A stretch of DNA of 5,396 bases from NCBI GenBank assembly GCA_934373455.1, contig CAKRON010000133.1, positions 1 through 5,396 of the forward strand, read 5' to 3'. The notes beneath the pieces are model-generated. The model had not been told where the DNA came from. It did not search any database and worked only from the letters and a program-made list of their open reading frames with translations. Below are positions 1-5,396 of this stretch, piece by piece; within the stretch, counting starts at the first letter, position 1, and each line of letters starts with the position of its first letter. Origin of the DNA: an uncultured Marvinbryantia sp. (GTDB lineage Bacteria; Bacillota; Clostridia; Lachnospirales; Lachnospiraceae). The position numbers and the translations under genes are program-made.

Positions 1-429
1 GAAACATATCCATTACTAAAAGAATGTAAAGACATTAACTTTATTGGAAATGTTGAGGCAAGAGATATTCCGGCAGGTGTATGTGATGTAATAGTCTGTG
101 AAGCATTCGTTGGAAATGTGATTTTGAAATTGTATGAGGGAACCGCCTCTGCATTGGTAAGACAGATTAAAAAGGGTATGATGAGTACACTTCGTTCCAA
201 AATCGGAGCATTGATGGTTAAACCGGCACTTAAGACAACATTAAAGACTTTTGACGCATCCCAGTATGGCGGTGCACCGATGCTTGGCTTGAAGGGACTG
301 GTAGTGAAGACTCATGGAAGTGCAACAAGTAAAGAGATTAAGCATGCAATTTTTCAGTGTACGCAGTTTAGTAAAGAGCGTATCAATGAGAAAATTAAAG
401 AACATATTCTTATGGAAGAGACTATTTAG
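1..429 (+). CDS. plsX: Phosphate acyltransferase PlsX, C-terminal part (5' end outside window)
   Basis: PlsX converts acyl-ACP and phosphate into acyl-phosphate and ACP, the first step of the PlsX/PlsY route to lysophosphatidic acid; it is a peripheral enzyme at the inner face of the membrane. The reading frame is open from base 1 and ends at TAG 427-429, giving 142 residues. Full-length family members have roughly 330, so about the last 40 percent is present. Recognisable family segments are NFIGNVEARDI near the left edge, then DVIVCEAFVGNV followed by LKLYEGTA, then QYGGAPMLGLKG and VKTHGS near the C-terminus. An internal ATG at 118 is not the start, because conserved PlsX sequence continues upstream of it. 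The block CEAF stands where many relatives have CDGF, a mild variant. The gene lies just before acpP, whose product carries its substrate, which supports the call. Confidence 0.95.
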   Translation, partial: ETYPLLKECKDINFIGNVEARDIPAGVCDVIVCEAFVGNVILKLYEGTASALVRQIKKGMMSTLRSKIGALMVKPALKTTLKTFDASQYGGAPMLGLKGLVVKTHGSATSKEIKHAIFQCTQFSKERINEKIKEHILMEETI

Positions 430-433
430 GAGG
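428..433 (+). promoter_or_regulatory. Strong ribosome binding site of acpP, overlapping the plsX stop
   Basis: A perfect AGGAGG lies 7 bases before the acpP ATG at 441. Its first two bases are the last two of the plsX TAG stop codon, so ribosomes ending plsX finish on top of the acpP site. This fixes the acpP start and suggests coupled translation. Confidence 0.9.
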
Positions 434-440
434 TACAGTT

Positions 441-674
441 ATGGAACTTGAAAAACTTCAGAAAATTATCGCAGAGGTTATGAATGTGGATGAAGAAGAG
501 ATCAATATGGATACTACATTTGTAGATGATCTTGGAGCAGATTCTTTGGACGTATATCAGATCATTATGGGAATTGAAGAAGAATTTGATATTGAAATTC
601 CGAATGAAGAAGCTGAAAAGATCGTTTCAGTTGGAGATGCGGTAGAAGCAATCAAAAGCGCAGTGGAAGCGTAA
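441..674 (+). CDS. acpP: Acyl carrier protein
   Basis: This small acidic cytoplasmic protein carries growing acyl chains on a 4'-phosphopantetheine arm during fatty acid synthesis and supplies acyl groups to PlsX. It has 77 residues, the usual length of a stand-alone ACP. The attachment motif is DSLD at residues 34-37, so Ser35 (codon 543-545) is the predicted modified residue; it sits in LGADSLDVYQ at the start of helix II. The rest matches the four-helix fold: acidic helix I with the preceding loop NVDEEEINMD, then EEEFDIEIP, and a final helix after SVGDAVEAI. The start at 441 is supported by a strong AGGAGG. Position directly after plsX favours the fatty-acid ACP over a secondary-metabolism or D-alanyl carrier protein. 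A hairpin terminator follows 13 bases after the stop, so acpP is likely the last gene of a high-output transcript. Confidence 0.97.
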   Translation: MELEKLQKIIAEVMNVDEEEINMDTTFVDDLGADSLDVYQIIMGIEEEFDIEIPNEEAEKIVSVGDAVEAIKSAVEA

Positions 675-687
675 AAATGATTTTTTT

Positions 688-716
688 TGGGTGCCGTTTT
701 TGTGCACCCATTTTTT
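688..716 (+). terminator. Intrinsic terminator or attenuator between acpP and rnc
   Basis: Bases 688-694 (TGGGTGC) pair perfectly with 704-710 (GCACCCA), giving a 7 bp GC-rich stem around a 9-base loop (695-703). Six T follow at 711-716. This is the standard form of a Rho-independent terminator on the + strand. It lies 13 bases after the acpP stop. The rnc start is only 17 bases beyond the T-run, and no convincing promoter fits between them. The hairpin is therefore better read as a partial terminator that lowers transcription of rnc, smc and ftsY than as an absolute end. That reading is inference. Confidence 0.75.
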
Positions 717-723
717 AATATAT

Positions 724-730
724 GAGGTGA
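724..730 (+). promoter_or_regulatory. Ribosome binding site of rnc
   Basis: GAGGTGA lies 3 bases before the rnc ATG at 734, matching the end of 16S rRNA over seven bases. Counted from the GAGG core the spacing is 6 bases. It starts 8 bases after the terminator T-run, so it remains accessible when the hairpin is folded. Confidence 0.8.
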
Positions 731-733
731 AAA

Positions 734-1426
734 ATGAACAGAGATTTAAAAGAACTGGAAAGAAAAATTGGCTATACATTTCATAATCAGGAACTGATGG
801 AAAATGCCATGCGGCACAGTTCCTATGCAAATGAGACGAGGAAAAAGTTAAAGGATAATGAGCGTCTGGAATTTTTGGGAGATGCAGTACTTGAGCTTTC
901 CAGCAGTGAATTTATATTCAAGAATTATTCGAATATGCCGGAAGGAGATATGACAAAACTTCGGGCAAGTATTGTGTGCGAGCCAACATTGGCACAATGC
1001 GCTGCAGTAATAGAATTGGGATCATTTTTGCGTCTCGGAAAGGGAGAAGAACAAACCGGTGGACGTTTTCGAGATTCGATTGTTTCGGATGCGATGGAAG
1101 CACTGATTGGTGCGATCTATTTAGACGGTGGTTTTGCTAATGCAAAAGAATTTGTAAATAAATTTATTTTAAATGACATAGAGAATAAAAAACTCTTTTA
1201 TGATAGCAAAACTATCCTGCAGGAAATTGTTCAGAGTTCATTTAAAGGACAACCGATGTCATATCGTCTGGTCAGGGAAGAAGGACCGGATCATGATAAA
1301 ACATTTGTTATGCAGCTGTTTATAGGGGATAAAGGATTTGAAGAAGGAAGCGGAAGAACAAAGAAAAGTGCAGAGCAGCAGGCTGCTTACAGAACCATTA
1401 TCACCCTGAAAGGACAAGCAAAATAA
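734..1426 (+). CDS. rnc: Ribonuclease III
   Basis: RNase III cleaves double-stranded RNA, chiefly in rRNA precursor maturation and in decay or processing of structured mRNAs; it acts as a cytoplasmic homodimer with Mg2+. The 230 residues are normal for a bacterial enzyme. The N-terminal nuclease domain (about 1-150) contains the signature NERLEFLGDAVL at 42-53, with acidic residues Glu43, Glu46 and Asp50. The second half of the active site is SDAMEALIGA, with Asp119 and Glu122, corresponding to the catalytic Asp/Glu pair of the family. A double-stranded RNA binding domain follows (about 157-227). It begins with DSKTILQE and ends with GSGRTKKSAEQQAA, in which Lys210-Lys211 are the expected RNA contacts. 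All key residues are present. The gene follows a hairpin terminator and abuts smc with no gap, an order common in Firmicutes. Confidence 0.98.
   Translation: MNRDLKELERKIGYTFHNQELMENAMRHSSYANETRKKLKDNERLEFLGDAVLELSSSEFIFKNYSNMPEGDMTKLRASIVCEPTLAQCAAVIELGSFLRLGKGEEQTGGRFRDSIVSDAMEALIGAIYLDGGFANAKEFVNKFILNDIENKKLFYDSKTILQEIVQSSFKGQPMSYRLVREEGPDHDKTFVMQLFIGDKGFEEGSGRTKKSAEQQAAYRTIITLKGQAK
1408..1414 (+). promoter_or_regulatory. Weak, distant ribosome binding site of smc inside rnc
   Basis: The only Shine-Dalgarno-like sequence before smc is GAAAGGA, inside the last codons of rnc and ending 12 bases before the smc ATG. It is weaker and farther away than the AGGAGG sites of acpP and ftsY. With the rnc stop directly next to the smc start, smc translation probably relies on ribosomes that have just finished rnc. 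Confidence 0.45.
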
Positions 1427-4400
1427 ATGTATTTAAAAAGTATTGAGGTACATGGGTTTAAGTCTTTTGCAAACAAACTGAAATTCCAGTTTCATAATGG
1501 TATTACCGGAATTGTGGGACCGAATGGAAGCGGAAAAAGTAATGTCGGTGATGCAGTAAGATGGGTGCTTGGAGAACAGAGTGTGAAGCAGCTGCGTGGT
1601 TCAAACATGCAAGATGTAATTTTTTCCGGAACGGAAAATAGAAAGCCGCTGGGGTTTGCAATGGTGTCCATCACATTAGATAATTCCGATCATCAGCTTC
1701 CGGTAGATTATAACGAAGTGACGGTGACAAGACGACTGTATCGTTCCGGTGAAAGTGAATATTTGATCAACGGAGCAGCCTGTCGATTAAGAGATGTTAA
1801 AGAATTATTTTACGATACCGGAATTGGAAAAGAAGGTTATTCTATTATCGGACAGGGGCAGATTGATAAGATCCTGAATGGTAAACCGGAGGAACGACGC
1901 GAACTGTTTGATGAGGCTGCAGGAATTGTAAAATTTAAACGACGAAAACTGACTGCACAGAAAAAACTGGAAGATGAAAATAATAATCTTACCAGAATAA
2001 ATGACATATTGTCAGAACTTACCAGACAGGTTGGACCATTGGAGCGACAGTCAGAAAAAGCAAAAATCTATCTGAAAAAAAGAGATGAATTAAAACAGCT
2101 TGACATTAATATGTTTTTATTAGAGAAAGAACGCATGTCAGGCCAGTTAAAAGAAGTAGAAAATAAAATCCTGATATCAGATCATGATATGGAAACGGTA
2201 AAAGGAAAACTGGATCAGATTAAATCGGAATACGAGAAGATAGAACAGGAACTGGAAACGCTGGACGTGACCATTGAAGAAAAGAAGAATGAATTGAATC
2301 AGGGCAGAATCGTGAAGCAGCAGCTGGAAAATCAAATAGAGCTGTTAAAAGAGCAGATTCATTCAGCTTCAATGAATGATGAACATTTCCGGCAAAGAAT
2401 AACAGGAATCGAAGAATCCCTGCAGAACTGTAGAAAAGAACTGGAAAAAGAAGAAAAAAACAGTCAGGAACTGGAAACGGAACTGAGTGAAATCCAGAAA
2501 AAGGAAAACAGTTGCATTCAGATCTTACAAGACATCACAAGAGAAGTTGAACTGCTGGAAGAAAAAATTGTCGGCGGAAGAAATGAACTGATTGATTTGC
2601 TGAGCGAAAGATCCAATACGAAGGCAAAGCTGCAGAGATTCGAGACGATGAAAGAACAGATTCAAATTCGTAATGCTCAGCTGGCTCAGCGTATGCTGTC
2701 TGCAAAGACAGAACAGACACAAAGAGAAAGCGTACAGATGGGTTTTCAGAAGGAATATGAGGCTGTAACTGCCAGAATACATGCATTGACAGAGGAAAAT
2801 TCCGAGATAGAATCCAGAATTAATGAAATACAAAAGGAATTAATTGTCAGTACTAAGGAACTGGAAGCTACAAAAGAGGAATACAGTCGCAACAGATCCA
2901 GGCTGGAAGCTCTCCGCAATATGACAGAGCGATATGACGGTTATGGAAACAGCATTCGCCGGGTTATGGAAAAGAAAGAAAACACACCTGGCATATACGG
3001 CGTGGTAGCGGATCTTGTAAAAACAGAAAAGAAATACGAAGCGGCGATTGAAACGGCATTAGGCGGAAGCATTCAGAATATTGTGACAGATAATGAGAAT
3101 ACTGCCAAGGCAATGATTGAGTATCTGAAAAAAAATAAATTTGGCCGTGCAACATTCCTGCCACTTAGCGCAATTCGAAAAAAAGGCGGACTCGGAAATG
3201 ATCAGGCTCTATATGAGCCGGGTGCAATTGGTGTGGCCAGTACTTTGGTAGATACGGATGACAGATACGAAACACTGGTGGAATATCTTCTGGGAAAAAC
3301 ATTGGTGGTAGATCATATTGACCATGCGATTGCAATATCCAGAAAATATCGCCAGACCCTGCGCATTGTTACTCTGGATGGGGATCTTTTGAGCCCGGGA
3401 GGTTCTATGTCCGGTGGAGCGTTTAAAAACTCCAGCAATTTGCTTGGGCGCCGACGGGAAATGGATGATCTGGAAGAAAGAGTCAAAAATCTGCAAAAGA
3501 AAGTGTCGGAAATTCAGGAACATATAGAAGAAATACGCCAGAAACGATCGCAAAAACGGGAAGAACTTGTTCAAAAAACGGAACAAATGCAGGCAGAATA
3601 TCTGAATCAGAATACTGTAAAATTAAAATTGCAGGAAATTCAGACCCAAAATGAAAAGATGCTTTCAGATCATAAAACACTTCAGAGAGAAGCTTCTGAA
3701 ATTCGGAGCCAAATGGAAGAAATTGACGAGGAACATGCTCAGATCGCAAAAGAAATGGAACTCTCAAAAGAGCAGGAAGAGCATCTGGAAACACAGATAA
3801 AATCATGGCAGACAGAACTGGAGAAAAAGAAAGCAAGCCAGGAAGAACAAAATCACGTCTGTAATGAAGTACATACACAGATGACGACGCTTCAGCAAAA
3901 AGAAGAGTTTATCAGGCAGAACCTGCAGCGAATTCACAGTGAGGAAAAACATCTTTGTGAAGAAAAAGAGGGGATTCAGAAAAATCTTTCCGGATCGCAT
4001 ATGGATGTAGAGCAAAAAGAGGCACAGATTCAGGAAATCCAGACCAATATTTTGCACGCACAGCAAGAGGAAACAAATGCTGAAAAGGTACTTGCTGAAT
4101 ATACAGAAGAAAAGAATAAAAAGAATCGTTCTCAGAAAGAATTTTTCCAGACGAGAGAGGATTTAAGTAATCAGTTAAGTGAATTGGATAAAGAACATTT
4201 CAGACTGGATAATCAGAAAGAACGTCTCAGTGATTATCTGGAGCGTCAGATTAACTACATGTGGGAAGAATATGAACTGACGGTCAGCGAGGCAGAAAAA
4301 TTCAGAGATGAAGAAATCGAACATTCTCCACAGTTAAAAAAGATGATTTCTCAGCTGAAAAATGAGATAAAATCTCTTGGACCTGTGAATGTCAATGCAA

Positions 4401-4987
4401 TCGAAGAATATAAAGAATTGCATGAACGTCATGAATTCCTTACAGCTCAGCATGCGGATCTTGTGAAAGCCGGTGAGGATCTGAAGAAGATTATTACCGA
4501 ACTGGATGAAGGTATGCGGCGGCAGTTTAAAGAAAAATTTGCAATCATGCAGCATGAGTTCGAAAAAGCATTTAAAGAGCTGTTTGGCGGAGGAAAAGGA
4601 AATCTGGAACTGGTGGAAGATGAAGATATCCTGGAAGCAGGAATTCGTATTATTGCCCAGCCGCCTGGAAAGAAGCTGGTGAATATGATGCAGATGTCTG
4701 GTGGCGAAAAAGCGCTGACAGCAATTGCGCTTCTGTTTGCTATCCAGAATATGAAACCATCCCCATTCTGTCTGCTGGATGAGATTGAAGCGGCTCTGGA
4801 TGAAAATAATGTATCCAGATATGCAAATTATCTTCATAAGTTGACAAAAAACACTCAGTTTATTATTATAACACATAGGCGTGGAACAATGGCTGTTGCA
4901 GACAGATTGTATGGTATTACCATGCAGGAGAAGGGGGTTTCAACACAGGTTTCCGTAAATATGGTGGAAGACGAATTAGATCAATAG
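1427..4987 (+). CDS. smc: Chromosome partition and condensation protein SMC
   Basis: SMC is the ATPase of the bacterial SMC-ScpA-ScpB condensin, which folds the chromosome and helps separate sister origins. At 1186 residues it has the normal length. The N-terminal head (about 1-165) has Walker A GPNGSGKS at 31-38, Arg57 in QLRGSNMQ, and the Q-loop IIGQGQI with Gln143. A Glu/Lys/Gln-rich coiled coil runs from about 170 to 500. The hinge domain (about 515-675) includes GIYGVVADLV at 522-531 and the glycine-rich PGGSMSGGAF at 657-666. The returning coiled coil reaches about 980. The C-terminal head starts near LGPVNVNAI (984-992) and holds the signature MSGGEKAL (1090-1097), Walker B CLLDE with Asp1118 and catalytic Glu1119, D-loop ALDE (1123-1126) and ITHRR with His1150. 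The protein appears intact. The partners scpA and scpB are not in the window. The start matches family N-termini and abuts the rnc stop. Confidence 0.99.
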   Translation: MYLKSIEVHGFKSFANKLKFQFHNGITGIVGPNGSGKSNVGDAVRWVLGEQSVKQLRGSNMQDVIFSGTENRKPLGFAMVSITLDNSDHQLPVDYNEVTVTRRLYRSGESEYLINGAACRLRDVKELFYDTGIGKEGYSIIGQGQIDKILNGKPEERRELFDEAAGIVKFKRRKLTAQKKLEDENNNLTRINDILSELTRQVGPLERQSEKAKIYLKKRDELKQLDINMFLLEKERMSGQLKEVENKILISDHDMETVKGKLDQIKSEYEKIEQELETLDVTIEEKKNELNQGRIVKQQLENQIELLKEQIHSASMNDEHFRQRITGIEESLQNCRKELEKEEKNSQELETELSEIQKKENSCIQILQDITREVELLEEKIVGGRNELIDLLSERSNTKAKLQRFETMKEQIQIRNAQLAQRMLSAKTEQTQRESVQMGFQKEYEAVTARIHALTEENSEIESRINEIQKELIVSTKELEATKEEYSRNRSRLEALRNMTERYDGYGNSIRRVMEKKENTPGIYGVVADLVKTEKKYEAAIETALGGSIQNIVTDNENTAKAMIEYLKKNKFGRATFLPLSAIRKKGGLGNDQALYEPGAIGVASTLVDTDDRYETLVEYLLGKTLVVDHIDHAIAISRKYRQTLRIVTLDGDLLSPGGSMSGGAFKNSSNLLGRRREMDDLEERVKNLQKKVSEIQEHIEEIRQKRSQKREELVQKTEQMQAEYLNQNTVKLKLQEIQTQNEKMLSDHKTLQREASEIRSQMEEIDEEHAQIAKEMELSKEQEEHLETQIKSWQTELEKKKASQEEQNHVCNEVHTQMTTLQQKEEFIRQNLQRIHSEEKHLCEEKEGIQKNLSGSHMDVEQKEAQIQEIQTNILHAQQEETNAEKVLAEYTEEKNKKNRSQKEFFQTREDLSNQLSELDKEHFRLDNQKERLSDYLERQINYMWEEYELTVSEAEKFRDEEIEHSPQLKKMISQLKNEIKSLGPVNVNAIEEYKELHERHEFLTAQHADLVKAGEDLKKIITELDEGMRRQFKEKFAIMQHEFEKAFKELFGGGKGNLELVEDEDILEAGIRIIAQPPGKKLVNMMQMSGGEKALTAIALLFAIQNMKPSPFCLLDEIEAALDENNVSRYANYLHKLTKNTQFIIITHRRGTMAVADRLYGITMQEKGVSTQVSVNMVEDELDQ

Positions 4988-4991
4988 GAGG
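4986..4991 (+). promoter_or_regulatory. Strong ribosome binding site of ftsY, overlapping the smc stop
   Basis: AGGAGG starts on the second base of the smc TAG stop (4985-4987) and ends 8 bases before the ftsY ATG at 5000. It fixes the ftsY start and repeats the arrangement seen between plsX and acpP. Confidence 0.9.
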
Positions 4992-4999
4992 AATCTTTC

Positions 5000-5396
5000 A
5001 TGGAAGAAAAGAAGGGCTTTTTCAGACGGCTTGCCGAAGGGCTGACAAAAACAAGAGATAATATTGTTGCAGGGATTGACAATATATTCAGTGGATTTTC
5101 CAGTATCGATGATGATTTTTATGACGAAATTGAAGAAACACTGGTAATGGGAGATCTGGGTATTAATGCAACTACAGCAATTATCGAAAAGCTGAAAGAA
5201 GCAGTCAAAGAAAACAACATCAAAGAACCGGAAGAATGCAAGAGATACCTGATTCAGAGTATCAAAGAACAGATGGATGTGGGAGAAACAGCTTATGAGT
5301 TTGAAAACAGAAAATCTGTTGTTCTTGTAATCGGAGTAAACGGAGTTGGAAAGACTACGAGTGTTGGAAAACTTGCCGGTAAATTAAAAGATCAGG
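5000..5396 (+). CDS. ftsY: Signal recognition particle receptor FtsY, N-terminal part (3' end outside window)
   Basis: FtsY is the membrane-associated GTPase that receives ribosome-nascent chain complexes from the SRP protein Ffh and passes them to the Sec translocon. The frame is open from ATG 5000 to the window edge, 132 codons. The first residues, including KGFFRRLAEGL, form a basic, amphipathic helix suited to lipid contact. The long acidic A domain of the E. coli protein is absent, as expected for a Gram-positive FtsY. The N-domain helical bundle follows, with DDFYDEIEETLVMGDLG around 38-54. The G domain opens with VVLVIGVNGVGKTT, giving the P-loop GVNGVGKTT at 112-120 and then SVGKLA. 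The last two positions before GKLA are S-V where many relatives have T-I, a conservative change. The NG order and the N-domain sequence distinguish it from Ffh and FlhF. The rest of the GTPase, including the DTAGR-type motif, lies beyond the window. Confidence 0.97.
   Translation, partial: MEEKKGFFRRLAEGLTKTRDNIVAGIDNIFSGFSSIDDDFYDEIEETLVMGDLGINATTAIIEKLKEAVKENNIKEPEECKRYLIQSIKEQMDVGETAYEFENRKSVVLVIGVNGVGKTTSVGKLAGKLKDQ

Noticed and set aside
716..721. TAATAT as a -10 box for a promoter in front of rnc
   Set aside because: No matching -35 sequence lies 16-18 bases upstream, and the start site would fall within or next to the rnc RBS.
627..830. Open frame of 67 codons on the - strand across the acpP-rnc gap
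   Set aside because: It runs through the acpP end, the terminator and the conserved rnc start, and its translation resembles no known small protein. No RBS or promoter supports it.
2455..2461. Slippery heptamer A AAA AAC in the smc frame (codons 343-345), a possible -1 frameshift site
   Set aside because: The -1 frame stops at TGA 2488-2490 and the coiled coil here is rich in Lys and Glu codons, so A-runs are expected. No AGGAGG-like stimulator is seen just upstream.
3130..3136. Slippery heptamer A AAA AAT in the smc hinge, within an A8 run (3128-3135)
   Set aside because: A -1 slip meets TAA at 3136-3138 at once. It would only remove the second half of SMC, so chance A-richness is the simpler explanation.
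3178..3184. A AAA AAA run in the smc hinge, a dnaX-like slippage site
   Set aside because: The -1 frame ends at TGA 3199-3201 after five codons, and no clear stem-loop or RBS-like stimulator is visible next to it.
4334..4876. Long open frame of 180 codons on the - strand opposite the smc C-terminal head
   Set aside because: It lies fully inside the conserved smc coding sequence, has an unlikely composition rich in Phe, Cys and His, and has no recognisable domain. It is a shadow of smc codon use, as are the other - strand frames at 2525-2833, 3209-3586, 3483-3878 and 3803-4066.

Overview
This window is a conserved housekeeping gene block of a low-to-mid GC Firmicute. The best match by eye is a Clostridia member of the Lachnospiraceae type. 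The support is the gene order plsX-acpP-rnc-smc-ftsY, all on the + strand, together with strong AGGAGG ribosome binding sites, heavy use of AGA and A-ending codons, and the style of the acyl carrier protein and SMC sequences. The family assignment is inference from pattern recognition; no database search was run.

Layout: positions 1-429 hold the C-terminal part of plsX (acyl-phosphate synthesis for phospholipids), cut by the left edge. acpP (441-674, acyl carrier protein) follows after 11 bases. A short gap of 59 bases (675-733) carries a hairpin with a T-run that looks like an intrinsic terminator or attenuator. rnc (734-1426, ribonuclease III) begins 17 bases after it. smc (1427-4987, chromosome condensation ATPase) starts at the base directly after the rnc stop codon. 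ftsY (5000 onward, signal recognition particle receptor) begins 12 bases after smc and is cut by the right edge just after its P-loop. There is no gene-free stretch longer than 60 bases.

The genes fall into two functional groups. plsX and acpP belong to fatty acid and phospholipid synthesis: PlsX takes acyl groups from acyl-ACP. rnc, smc and ftsY serve RNA processing, chromosome organisation and membrane protein targeting. They are joined by tight spacing rather than shared chemistry. The hairpin between acpP and rnc is the only visible boundary, and it probably lowers expression of the downstream genes relative to acpP.

I found no mobile element, CRISPR array, RNA gene, broken gene or unknown coding sequence, and no sign of an undescribed system. 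The points worth a second look concern expression control at the gene junctions.
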